DNA of 64,000 nucleotides from an uncultured bacterium. Its GTDB lineage: Bacteria; Bacillota; Clostridia; Lachnospirales; Lachnospiraceae. Under the pieces are notes generated by a model. The model saw only the letters and a program-made list of their open reading frames with translations. It was not told the origin of the DNA and did no database searches. The translations under genes were made by a program, and so were the position numbers. Of the stretch, positions 45,006-53,766 are shown one piece after another. Where the stretch lies: the NCBI GenBank assembly GCA_905215405.1, contig CAJMQE010000009.1, positions 9,716 to 73,715 of the forward strand. The letters run 5' to 3'. Position 1 is the first letter of the stretch, and every line of letters begins with the position of its first letter.

Positions 45006-45953
45006 TTATAACCCCTTTTCCTCAAAGTTTAGTCTTTCTTCTTCTATAACAAGCGGACGATTCATTACACGGGTATTAATACTCATGATATATTCGCCGA
45101 CCAGACCGATAAAGAATATCTGTACCGATCCGAGAAAACTTACCAGTATGATCAGTGGTGCCATACCAGCTGGGAAACGGCTCCAGAATACAAGTTTTAA
45201 TATAAAGTAGATAATTCCGACAAGTATACTTGCGAAGGAACAGAATGCACCAAAGAATGTTGCAAGTCTGAGTCCGATCTTAGTGTAAGAAGTAAAACTG
45301 AGCATTGCTGCATCATATAAGGTATAGAAATTATTATGGGTCTTACCGGCTCTTCTCTGTGCCTGTGTATACTCAAGTTCCGTTCTCTTAAATCCAAGTT
45401 CACCAACGATACCTCTGATAAATGGAATTGGATCTTTTAAGTCCCTAAGTACTTTTACAAAAGATTTATCATACAGACCAAATCCCGTAAAATGCTCAAT
45501 CTGTTCAGCAGAAGACATCTTCTTGATCATCTTGTAATAGACTGAACGAAGGAAATACATGATCTTGTTTTCCTTACTTGAAGTCTTGACTGCACAAACG
45601 ATCTTATACCCTTCTTCCCACTTAGCAACCAGCTGTGGAATTACATCGATTGGATCCTGAAAATCAGCACAGACAGGAATCGTACAATCTCCATCTGTAT
45701 TCAGTATTCCATAGTAAGGTGAATTGAACTGGCCAAAGTTCTTGGCATTAAAGATAGCCTTGATCTTTGGATTTCCTTCACATAAAGCTCTCAATTTTAC
45801 CCTGGTCGTATCAGATGATGCGTTATCTATAAAAAGGATATCGTAGTCATACTGAGGTAAATCTTTCTTAAACATTGCAATAAGTGCTTCGCTAAGAGGT
45901 ACTACATTTTCTTCCTCGTTATAACAAGGAACCATGATACTAATCTTTTTCAT
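45006..45953 (-). CDS. GT2 polyprenyl-phosphate glycosyltransferase (DPM1/GtrB-like)
   Basis: 315 residues. GT2 domain (about 1-225) with VPCYNEEENV, DNASSDTT and ADFQDP in the metal/sugar region, followed by two C-terminal TMs (about 232-300) as in GtrB/ArnC-type enzymes that load a sugar on undecaprenyl phosphate. The ATG overlaps the stop of the YerF-like gene (TGATG), so translation is coupled. The donor could be GDP-mannose or the cluster's CDP-sugar; sequence alone does not tell. Confidence 0.9.
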   Translation of the reverse strand: MKKISIMVPCYNEEENVVPLSEALIAMFKKDLPQYDYDILFIDNASSDTTRVKLRALCEGNPKIKAIFNAKNFGQFNSPYYGILNTDGDCTIPVCADFQDPIDVIPQLVAKWEEGYKIVCAVKTSSKENKIMYFLRSVYYKMIKKMSSAEQIEHFTGFGLYDKSFVKVLRDLKDPIPFIRGIVGELGFKRTELEYTQAQRRAGKTHNNFYTLYDAAMLSFTSYTKIGLRLATFFGAFCSFASILVGIIYFILKLVFWSRFPAGMAPLIILVSFLGSVQIFFIGLVGEYIMSINTRVMNRPLVIEEERLNFEEKGL

Positions 45954-46870
45954 CAGTGATTCTCCTTATACCATTCAATCGTTTTTCTTATGCCTTCTTC
46001 AAACGAATACTGCGGTTCAAAGCCAACATCTTCTCTCAGATCGCTGATATCTGCACACAGATACATGACCTGTTTTTCTCCATATGGTATTTCTCCAACA
46101 CCAAGTTTGGCTGCTGGATCAATTGTATCCCTTATCACTTTGATATATTCAATCAGAGGCTGTGCATTTCCACTGCCGATACAGTATGTCTTCCCTGACA
46201 CACCTTTTTCCCCCAGCAGTACCATTGCATATCCGGCATCCATGGAATAAAGGAAATCCCACTTCTGTTCTCCCTTTGTCAGTGCAGGCTTCTCTCCATC
46301 TAACAATTTTCCGATTGTGCTCATGACCATTGTTCTATCTCCGTCATAAGGGCCATAAATACTCAGGATCCTTGTCCAGATATGTTCCATGCCTTTCTGT
46401 TCACAGGCGATGCGGCTCATCTGCCCTGCACACAGTTTTGCAATTCCATATCCGTTCTCTGGATTTGCAGGCACATCTGCATTGAGATTTCCTTCAAATC
46501 TTCCATATTCCGCCTGAGAGCCTGATCCAATAAATTTCTTACATCCAAGCTCTGCTGCTGCATCAACTGCATCCAGTGTATATTTCACATTGAGATTCTG
46601 TCCATGCATATTATTTCGACTGTTCCCAAATGTTCCATCCCATCCGAAGTGATAGAATACATCAAATGGACCTGTCGTCATATTTTTCAGTTCTGCCAGT
46701 GAATCCAGTCCACATTCAATCACTTTTACCAGTGGATGAACCGGAATACGGTCTTTTCTGGCTGAACCTGGTCTTACAACTGCAACCGTTTCAACTCCAC
46801 GGCTGATCAGATTCTGGATCAGTGCAATTCCGATCGATCCGGTCGGACCTGTAATAATAACTCTGTTCAT
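45953..46870 (-). CDS. SDR-type NAD(P)-dependent reductase/epimerase (YerF-like role)
   Basis: 305-residue extended short-chain dehydrogenase with ITGPTGSIG at the N-terminus for NAD(P) and a catalytic set made by the Ser in GSGSQAEYG and YGIAK. It is coupled to the GT2 gene (1-nt overlap) and follows the YerE-like TPP enzyme at 33 bp. In Yersinia the last yersiniose step is reduction of the side-chain ketone by YerF, an enzyme of this superfamily. Position and fold fit that role. It could instead be an ordinary epimerase acting on the CDP-sugar. Confidence 0.8.
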   Translation of the reverse strand: MNRVIITGPTGSIGIALIQNLISRGVETVAVVRPGSARKDRIPVHPLVKVIECGLDSLAELKNMTTGPFDVFYHFGWDGTFGNSRNNMHGQNLNVKYTLDAVDAAAELGCKKFIGSGSQAEYGRFEGNLNADVPANPENGYGIAKLCAGQMSRIACEQKGMEHIWTRILSIYGPYDGDRTMVMSTIGKLLDGEKPALTKGEQKWDFLYSMDAGYAMVLLGEKGVSGKTYCIGSGNAQPLIEYIKVIRDTIDPAAKLGVGEIPYGEKQVMYLCADISDLREDVGFEPQYSFEEGIRKTIEWYKENH

Positions 46871-46903
46871 AACCTTTTCGCTTTCTACTTGTATTCCTGT
46901 TTC

Positions 46904-48769
46904 TTATGAAATAGGTTTGATGATCATGTTCTTATAGAATTCATCTCTGTCAAGGAATGGAGCAAGGTCTTCCAGTGGAGGTGATACCAGTGTTCCGTCT
47001 TCCAGTCTCTTTGTTGCTGATTTTGGTTCAAATTTCTGTTCTGTTGAAACAAAGATTTCGCAAATTGCAGGACCTGTTGTCTGCAGTGTAGCTTCAATCT
47101 TTTCATCCAGTTCCTCATTGCTCTTAATTGCATAATATGGATATCCATATGCAGGAGCAAGTTTTGACATATCAGGGAAACTAAGGTCTCCACTTTCTGG
47201 TCCGATACCGACAAAGTTCTTATTGAACAGATTTGTCTGTGTCTGTCTAATAGAATGATATCCCTGATTGTTAATTAAGAAGATCTTAATTGGCATCTTA
47301 TGATGAATAATAGTCTGTAACTCCTGAATATTCATCTGGATGCTACCATCACCTGTTACAAGAATAATATCCTTTACATCATCAGAAATTCCACGTCCAT
47401 AGAGAGCTTTGTCTCCATGTTCTCCAACGCAGGCACCAATTGCTGCAGGGAGATCATATCCCATGGATGCAATTGCTGAATTGATGATAAATCTGGCATC
47501 TTTCTTAATGACATATGCATGACTGCCGACTACGCATGCAGAACCGTTTCCAACAACAGTTACCTGTCCCTGTGTTGTTCTGTCGCTGAGTTCCTTCATA
47601 AATGCATAGACATTTGTCAGATTCTTATCTTCGAAATGTTTCTTCATTACAACTGGATAATTCTTCTTCCAGTCTGCGCAGATCTGTAACCAATCTGCTT
47701 TATCAAATAACTTTCCGCCATTTAAATTCATGGCATCCAGCTTTGTATTCATTTTTTCAAGAAGTTCCTTTGCATCACCCCATACAGGCATATCTACATG
47801 AAGTGTTGGTTTCTTCATTTCGTCCTGATCCACATCATTCATGATTACATAAGCTTCTCTTGCCCATGTCTTCCAGTTGTATCCGACCTGACGAATGCTC
47901 AGTCTGTTACCTACTGAAAATACAAGATCACTGTTCTGGACTGCAAAATTACCAGCTCTGTCGCCCATAATTCCGCCACGGCCCGTATAAAGTGGATGTT
48001 CATCATAGATTGCATCAATGCTGTCCCATCCGGTAACGACAGGAATATTTAACTTGTCAGCCACTTTTTTGAAGCTTTCAAATCCTCCTGAAATTCTAAC
48101 GCCATTGCCCACATAGAATACTGGTCTCTTCGCATCTCTGATCTTTTCAATGATTGTTGTAACATCCTCATCTTTGATATGTGGAGCCATCTGTACTTCA
48201 TATTCAGCAGGATCAAATCCTTCCAGTTCATCTGTCTCTACAAAAAATCCCTGGAAATTTACCGGAATGTCTACCCAGCAAGGACCTGGTCTGCCTGTTG
48301 TTGCAATATAAAATGCTTTTTCCAGGCAGTAACGGATCATCTTAGGATCAGTTACCATCTCTGCATATTTTGTCATTGCTTCCGCTGATTTCGTGATATC
48401 GAATTCCTGATCTCCCATTGCTCTGATATTGAGTCCTGTACTTCTTGCCGTTGTATCGTAACGTACCTGACCTGAGATTACCAGCATTGGAATAGAATCA
48501 AGATATCCTCCGACAACACCTGTCATTGCATTTGTTCCACCTGGACCTGTTGTCACACAAAGTGCTGCGATCTTATTGTTGATTCTCGCATAAGCTTCTG
48601 CTGCGATTGCACAAGCCTGTTCATGGTGATTATACACACATGTAAGTCCTTCCTGATGACCAAGGCTGTCGTTTAAATGCATTGCACCACCACCTGTTAC
48701 TGTGAATGCATGTGTGATCCCGTGATCAACTAAAAATTGTGAAACATAATTGGAAACTTTAACTTTCAT
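46904..48769 (-). CDS. Acetolactate-synthase-like TPP enzyme (YerE-like, sugar branching)
   Basis: 621-residue three-domain TPP enzyme. The activating Glu is in YNHHEQACAIAAEAY (about 48-62), with TTGPGGTNA following. The central domain fits an FAD-binding fold, and the TPP-metal motif is GDGSIQMN...NNQGY. It is IlvB-like, but no ilvN regulatory subunit or other branched-chain genes are present. It sits directly after rfbF-rfbG-rfbH and before an SDR reductase. This is the gene content that makes CDP-yersiniose in Yersinia, where YerE adds an acetyl group from pyruvate to C4. GGGAGG precedes ATG 48769. Confidence 0.82.
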   Translation of the reverse strand: MKVKVSNYVSQFLVDHGITHAFTVTGGGAMHLNDSLGHQEGLTCVYNHHEQACAIAAEAYARINNKIAALCVTTGPGGTNAMTGVVGGYLDSIPMLVISGQVRYDTTARSTGLNIRAMGDQEFDITKSAEAMTKYAEMVTDPKMIRYCLEKAFYIATTGRPGPCWVDIPVNFQGFFVETDELEGFDPAEYEVQMAPHIKDEDVTTIIEKIRDAKRPVFYVGNGVRISGGFESFKKVADKLNIPVVTGWDSIDAIYDEHPLYTGRGGIMGDRAGNFAVQNSDLVFSVGNRLSIRQVGYNWKTWAREAYVIMNDVDQDEMKKPTLHVDMPVWGDAKELLEKMNTKLDAMNLNGGKLFDKADWLQICADWKKNYPVVMKKHFEDKNLTNVYAFMKELSDRTTQGQVTVVGNGSACVVGSHAYVIKKDARFIINSAIASMGYDLPAAIGACVGEHGDKALYGRGISDDVKDIILVTGDGSIQMNIQELQTIIHHKMPIKIFLINNQGYHSIRQTQTNLFNKNFVGIGPESGDLSFPDMSKLAPAYGYPYYAIKSNEELDEKIEATLQTTGPAICEIFVSTEQKFEPKSATKRLEDGTLVSPPLEDLAPFLDRDEFYKNMIIKPIS

Positions 48770-48827
48770 TGAGAGTCCCTCCCGTAATAATAATAAAATC
48801 TATAAGCCATATTCCGGCTCTTTCCAG

Positions 48828-48901
48828 TTAAATGTACTTTTTTAATACGATATCTTACGTACTGGTATTGCCAGTTTATCGTATTAAAAAAGTACACTTA
48901 A
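48828..48901. repeat. Long inverted repeat / hairpin between rfbH and yerE-like genes
   Basis: Two 25-bp arms (48828-48852 and 48877-48901) match with one mismatch, enclosing a second stem ACTGG/CCAGT (48861-48865, 48871-48875). It may be a transcription boundary, an attenuator, or a small miniature element. Confidence 0.8.
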
Positions 48902-48923
48902 CATCCTGTCCGTAAATATAAAT

Positions 48924-48954
48924 TCATCAACCTGCCATAACGGCAGGCTGATGA
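48924..48954 (-). terminator. Hairpin after rfbH, possible partial terminator
   Basis: TCATCAACCTGCC and GGCAGGCTGATGA form a 13-bp stem with one mismatch and a 5-nt loop, nine bases after the rfbH stop. The leftward tail is AT-rich but lacks a clean T-run. Confidence 0.5.
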
Positions 48955-48962
48955 GTTAGGAT

Positions 48963-50303
48963 TTACTGAGCGTTTACTGCTTCAATAATTGTATTTGCCA
49001 TATAATCGATCATCTGGTCGTTCATACCTGGGTATACACCGATCCAGAATGTCTCATTCATGATCTTATCTGTATTTGTCAGATCTCCAACGATTCTATA
49101 GCCTTCACCTGTTGCACGCATTTCATCGAAGCAAGGATGTTTTGTAAGATTACCTGCAAATAACATTCTTGTCTGTACGCCTTTGTCTTCTACATACTGA
49201 ACAACTGCGTTTCTGTCGATGCCTTCGCGACATGTGATAAGGAATCCGAACCAGCTTGGATTTGAGTTCTTGCATGGTTCTGGAAGAATCAGTTTATCTG
49301 CTACAACTGAAAGAGCTTCTTTCAGTCTGTTAAAGTTGTGTCTTCTTCTTTCAACGAAAGATGGGAATTTTTCAAGCTGTGCACAGCCTACAGCTGCCTG
49401 CATATCTGTTGCTTTCAGATTATATCCGAAATGTGAATATACATACTTGTGATCATATCCAAGTGGAAGTTCACCGTACTGTTTATCAAATCTGTGTCCA
49501 CAGAGGTTATCCTGACCTGATGGGCATACGCAGTCACGTCCCCAGTCTCTGAAGCTACGGATCAGCTTATTTAAAAGTGGGTTGTCTGTATAGACAGCTC
49601 CACCTTCGCCCATTGTCATATGATGAGGTGGGTAGAAGCTTGATGTTCCGATATCACCGATTGTACCTGTGAATCTTTCTTCGCCATTGATTGTATATTT
49701 TGAACCAAGTGCATCACAGTTATCTTCTACTAACCATAAGTTGTGCTTGTCACAGAATTCTTTTACTGCGCCAAGATCAAATGGGTTACCAAGTGTATGA
49801 GCGATCATAACTGCTTTTGTTTTTTCTGAAAGAGCAGCTTCCAGTTTTGTTACATCGATGTTGTACTGTGGAATTGTTACATCAACAAATACAGGAATAG
49901 CACCATACTGGATCATTGGAGTAACTGTTGTTGGGAAACCAGCTGCAACTGTGATCACTTCATCTCCTCTTTTGATCTGTCTTTCTTTTAACAGTGGAGA
50001 TGTCAGTGCCATAAAAGCATTCAGGTTTGCTGAAGATCCTGAGTTCACTACGGAACAGTATCTTACGCCAAGATATTTGGCAAAATCTTTTTCAAATTTT
50101 TCTGTATATCTTCCTGCTGTAAGCCAGAATTCAAGGGAACTGTCAACCAGGTTCACCATTTCTTCACTGCCATAATATCTGCTGGCATAAGGAATTCTGT
50201 CTCCTTCTTTGTATTTCTTCTGATTATGGAAGTGGTTGCAATACTCTGCAACTTCGGCTAAGATCTGTTCTTTAGCCTGATCTTCTGTCATATTTTCAAA
50301 CAT
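48963..50303 (-). CDS. rfbH: CDP-4-keto-6-deoxyglucose-3-dehydrase, RfbH/E1 type
   Basis: 446-residue PLP enzyme that removes the C3 hydroxyl of CDP-4-keto-6-deoxyglucose. It looks like a DegT-family aminotransferase, but two features mark it as the dehydrase. The PLP lysine is replaced by His in PPHHMTMGEGG, and the iron-sulfur ligands follow the known C-X1-C-X7-C spacing in DCVCPSGQDNLC. AAAGGA precedes ATG 50303; an ATG at 50327 lacks a good site. The enzyme needs an E3-type reductase (RfbI/DdhD), which I did not find in the window. Confidence 0.94.
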   Translation of the reverse strand: MFENMTEDQAKEQILAEVAEYCNHFHNQKKYKEGDRIPYASRYYGSEEMVNLVDSSLEFWLTAGRYTEKFEKDFAKYLGVRYCSVVNSGSSANLNAFMALTSPLLKERQIKRGDEVITVAAGFPTTVTPMIQYGAIPVFVDVTIPQYNIDVTKLEAALSEKTKAVMIAHTLGNPFDLGAVKEFCDKHNLWLVEDNCDALGSKYTINGEERFTGTIGDIGTSSFYPPHHMTMGEGGAVYTDNPLLNKLIRSFRDWGRDCVCPSGQDNLCGHRFDKQYGELPLGYDHKYVYSHFGYNLKATDMQAAVGCAQLEKFPSFVERRRHNFNRLKEALSVVADKLILPEPCKNSNPSWFGFLITCREGIDRNAVVQYVEDKGVQTRMLFAGNLTKHPCFDEMRATGEGYRIVGDLTNTDKIMNETFWIGVYPGMNDQMIDYMANTIIEAVNAQ

Positions 50304-50405
50304 AGTTTTTTCCTTTCGATCATTCATTATAATATGAATCTCATTTCTGAAATCTTTTGATTATAATAACCAGATCAACTCCGGTTAATTTCTAACTGGT
50401 TGTAA

Positions 50406-51455
50406 TTAATCCTGAAAAAATTCTTTGATCTGTGCATCCATGCAAGCTGTTACATCGCCATTTTCTGCATAGACTTTAGACCATTCTACTGATTTGGAAA
50501 TGGCATCATCAAATGTCCATCTTGGCTTCCAGTCAAATGTTGTCTTTAACTTTGAGCAGTCAAGTTTCAGGAAGTTTGCCTCATGAGGGCCTCCGTCATA
50601 TTTATTGATCCATTTCAGACCTTCGCCCCATTTACTGCAGAACGTATCTACAAGTGTTCCTGTTGTGATACAGTCTGATTCATCAGGTCCTACATTGTAG
50701 AATCCCTGATATTTCTTATCTTCATACTGCTTCATTGCGATCAAAAGATAAGCTGCAAGTGGTTCGAGCACATGCTGATAAGGTCTTGTTGAATGAGGAT
50801 TACGTACTACGATATCCTCTTTCTTAATTGCTGCGCGTACACAGTCAGGAACAATTCTGTCATTAGCGAAATCGCCACCGCCGATTACATTACCAGCTCT
50901 TGCTGTAGAAACTGCAAGTGGAAGTTCGTTAAAGAAAGAATTCTTATAACTGTGTGTTACGAGTTCAGAACATGACTTGCTGTTAGAATAAGGATCATAA
51001 CCGTCAAGTGGTTCATTTTCCCTGTAGCCCCATGTCCATTCTTTATTTTCATAAACTTTATCCGTTGTAACATTTAAAAATGATTTCACACATGGATGCA
51101 GTCTGACACATTCACAGATGTTAACTGTTCCCATGACATTCGTCTCATAAGTATAAACAGGATCCTTGTAAGAATCTCTGACAATTGGCTGTGCAGCCAG
51201 ATGAAGAACGATTTCAGGCTGTGCTTCATCAAATACCGCTTTCAGCTTGTCCAGATCACGGACATCTCCAATTACGGAATTCATCTTATCTTCGACCTGA
51301 CACATTGAGAAAAGGTTTGGATTCGTAGGTGCTTCCAGTGAATATCCTGTTACCTGTGCTCCTGCATTTACAAGAATTCTGCATAACCAGGAACCTTTAA
51401 ATCCAGTATGTCCTGTAATTAAAACTTTTTTACCTTTATAAAAACTCAAATCCAT
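50406..51455 (-). CDS. rfbG: CDP-glucose 4,6-dehydratase
   Basis: 349-residue SDR enzyme converting CDP-glucose to CDP-4-keto-6-deoxyglucose. NAD site GHTGFKGSW, conserved HLAAQPIVRDSY, catalytic TTDKVYEN and YSNSK, and the CDP-glucose-dehydratase style RAGNVIGGGDFA. AGGAG lies 9 bases before ATG 51455. It begins 15 bp after the rfbF stop on the leftward strand and its product is the substrate of the RfbH-type dehydrase next to it. Confidence 0.96.
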   Translation of the reverse strand: MDLSFYKGKKVLITGHTGFKGSWLCRILVNAGAQVTGYSLEAPTNPNLFSMCQVEDKMNSVIGDVRDLDKLKAVFDEAQPEIVLHLAAQPIVRDSYKDPVYTYETNVMGTVNICECVRLHPCVKSFLNVTTDKVYENKEWTWGYRENEPLDGYDPYSNSKSCSELVTHSYKNSFFNELPLAVSTARAGNVIGGGDFANDRIVPDCVRAAIKKEDIVVRNPHSTRPYQHVLEPLAAYLLIAMKQYEDKKYQGFYNVGPDESDCITTGTLVDTFCSKWGEGLKWINKYDGGPHEANFLKLDCSKLKTTFDWKPRWTFDDAISKSVEWSKVYAENGDVTACMDAQIKEFFQD

Positions 51456-51470
51456 TGTTCTATGCTCCTA

Positions 51471-52247
51471 TTATTCCCATGATTTCCAAGGTGCTTTGCC
51501 AGATGCCCAGAGTTCTTCCAGTTTTTCCATTTCTCTCTTGGTATCCATGCACTGCCAGTAACCATTGTGCTGGTAAGCTTTCAGTTCACCCATGTTAGCA
51601 ACTGCTTCAAGTGGTTCTTTTTCAAATACTGTTGTATCATCTTTGATATATTTGAAAATTTCTGGTTCAAGAACCATATAACCAGCATTGATTCTGCTTC
51701 CATCAGTATCCTGTTTTTCTCTGAATGAATTAATTGTGTTGTCATCAGCGATATCAAGAACACCAAATCTCTGTCCAACTGTTACAGCTGTCATTGTAGC
51801 GATCTTTCCATGCTTCTTATGGAAGTCTACAAGGTCATTGATATTGACATCACAAACGCCATCACCATAAGTGAGCATAAATGTTTCATCACCTATGTAA
51901 TCCTGGATTCTCTTAACTCGTCCACCAGTCATTGTATTCAGTCCTGTATCAACAAGTGTTACTTTCCAAGGTTCAGACATATTATTATGGACTGTCATCT
52001 TACCACCATTTGTAAAATCAAATGTAACATCACTGTTATGAAGTGCGTAATCTGCAAACCACTCTTTTATCACGTACTGTTTGTAACCACAGCAGATAAC
52101 AAAATCATTATAACCATAATGAGAATACTCTTTCATGATATGCCAGAGAATTGGTTTGCCTCCTATCTCGATCATTGGCTTTGGTTTTAAATGACTTTCT
52201 TCACTGATTCGTGTACCGAATCCGCCTGCTAATATTACAACTTTCAT
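51471..52247 (-). CDS. rfbF: Glucose-1-phosphate cytidylyltransferase
   Basis: 258-residue nucleotidyltransferase making CDP-glucose from CTP and glucose-1-phosphate. Signature LAGGFGTRISEESHLKPKP at the N-terminus (Arg present), the hexamer-forming segment ILWHIMKEYSHYGYNDF, and TYGDGVCDV for the metal. GGGAGG lies before ATG 52247. It is the first gene of the leftward glycan cluster. Confidence 0.96.
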   Translation of the reverse strand: MKVVILAGGFGTRISEESHLKPKPMIEIGGKPILWHIMKEYSHYGYNDFVICCGYKQYVIKEWFADYALHNSDVTFDFTNGGKMTVHNNMSEPWKVTLVDTGLNTMTGGRVKRIQDYIGDETFMLTYGDGVCDVNINDLVDFHKKHGKIATMTAVTVGQRFGVLDIADDNTINSFREKQDTDGSRINAGYMVLEPEIFKYIKDDTTVFEKEPLEAVANMGELKAYQHNGYWQCMDTKREMEKLEELWASGKAPWKSWE

Positions 52248-52488
52248 TTCGATCCTCCCGAATATTAAATAATAAACTCATGCTTTGTAATATTAAGACA
52301 TGTCTATGCGTATCAAGGCATTATCTCACATATTAAATGTTTACATATAATCCTAAATATACCATATTCTTATCTATTATGCAAATTGTATTTTCTAGCA
52401 GAATATGATAGTATAGGGGAAACTAACGAAACGTGTCGCAGCGCCTGATTTTGTCTGCGATTGCAAAAGTTAAAGGAGTATAAAAAAA
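52248..52488. promoter_or_regulatory. Divergent promoter region rfbF / ugd
   Basis: A 241-bp AT-rich gap. For the rightward ugd gene, TTGTAT (52386-52391), a 17-bp spacer and TAGTAT (52409-52414) form a plausible promoter. For the leftward glycan cluster GATAAT and TTGATA elements exist on the minus strand, but no pair has clear spacing. Confidence 0.5.
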
Positions 52489-53673
52489 ATGAAAATAGCT
52501 ATAGCTGGACTGGGATATGTTGGACTTTCCAACGCAATTCTGCTTTCCCAGCACAACCAGGTCTTTGCTGTCGATATTGTTGAAGAACGTGTAGAACAGA
52601 TCAATGCCCGTAAATCTCCATTTGTCGACCAGGAAATTCAGGATTATCTGACCCATCACGATTTGGATCTGACTGCAACGACTGATGTTGCTCTTGCTTA
52701 TACCGATGCTGATTTCGTCATCATTTCCACACCGACCAACTATGATGAAAAGAAGAATTACTTTGATACTTCATCTGTTGAAGACGTCATTGCTCTGGTA
52801 TCTAAATATAATCCAAATGCAACGATTATTATCAAATCTACAATTCCAGTTGGATATACATATTCCATTCGTGAAAAAATGCATAACAGCAAAATCATCT
52901 TTTCACCAGAATTTTTACGGGAAGGCAAAGCTCTCTATGATAATCTGTATCCATCCAGAATCATTGTCGGCTATCCGCCTGATGATGAAGAACTGGCTCA
53001 TGCTGCTCATACATTTGCCGAACTCTTGCAGGAAGGAGCTCTTAAGAAGGATATTCCTGTTCTCTTCACCGATCTGACAGAAGCCGAAGCCGTCAAGCTG
53101 TTCGCAAATTCTTATCTTGCGCTCCGTGTTTCCTTTTTTAACGAACTGGATACCTATGCAGATGTCAGAGGACTGAATACCAGACAGATCATTGAAGGCA
53201 TCGGACTGGACCCACGAATCGGAACGCATTACAATAATCCATCCTTTGGTTATGGTGGATATTGTCTGCCCAAGGATACCAAGCAGCTTCTTGCGAACTA
53301 TGATAAAGTTCCACAGAATATCATCAATGCGATTGTTGAAGCAAACCGGACTAGAAAAGATTTTATTTCCGAACGAATCCTTGAGTCTCAGCCTCAGGTC
53401 GTAGGTCTTTATCGTCTTGCCATGAAAGCCAATTCCGATAACTATCGCCAAAGCTCCATCCTCGGTGTAATGGAACGAATCAAAGCACATGGCACGGAAG
53501 TCATTATTTACGAACCTTCTATTAAAGAAGATAAATTCTGCAATTCCAAAGTATATAAAGATCTTGATGAATTCAAAAAAGCTTCTGATATCATTGTAAC
53601 AAACCGTTATGACAATGCTATTTCAGATGTTCGTTCAAAAGTCTACACAAGGGACATTTATTTTAGAGACTAG
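52489..53673 (+). CDS. ugd: UDP-glucose 6-dehydrogenase
   Basis: 394-residue enzyme oxidising UDP-glucose to UDP-glucuronate. NAD site [39 protein letters not shown], and the catalytic Cys in [16 protein letters not shown] lies about 9 bases before ATG 52489. It diverges from the glycan cluster and has its own terminator, so it may supply uronic acid to the same or another surface polymer. Conserved short form of the family (about 390 residues). Confidence 0.96.
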   Translation: MKIAIAGLGYVGLSNAILLSQHNQVFAVDIVEERVEQINARKSPFVDQEIQDYLTHHDLDLTATTDVALAYTDADFVIISTPTNYDEKKNYFDTSSVEDVIALVSKYNPNATIIIKSTIPVGYTYSIREKMHNSKIIFSPEFLREGKALYDNLYPSRIIVGYPPDDEELAHAAHTFAELLQEGALKKDIPVLFTDLTEAEAVKLFANSYLALRVSFFNELDTYADVRGLNTRQIIEGIGLDPRIGTHYNNPSFGYGGYCLPKDTKQLLANYDKVPQNIINAIVEANRTRKDFISERILESQPQVVGLYRLAMKANSDNYRQSSILGVMERIKAHGTEVIIYEPSIKEDKFCNSKVYKDLDEFKKASDIIVTNRYDNAISDVRSKVYTRDIYFRD

Positions 53674-53710
53674 AATGTGAATTAAACTGTTAGAGACATA
53701 TGGCAGATAA

Positions 53711-53753
53711 AAAAGAATACCCAGATGTGATGTTCACATCTGGGTATTCTTTT
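53711..53753. terminator. Perfect 20-bp bidirectional terminator
   Basis: Two 20-nt arms (53711-53730 and 53734-53753) are exact reverse complements around a 3-nt loop, with A/T runs at both feet. It separates ugd from the leftward kinase gene. Confidence 0.92.
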
Positions 53754-53766
53754 TCATTCCAGCTAT

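Noticed and set aside
46904..48769. Housekeeping acetolactate synthase large subunit (ilvB)
   Set aside because: No ilvN, ilvC or ilvD nearby, and the gene lies inside a CDP-dideoxysugar cluster in the yerE position.
48963..50303. Ordinary DegT-type sugar aminotransferase
   Set aside because: The PLP lysine is replaced by His and the Fe-S cysteine spacing of the 3-dehydrase is present.
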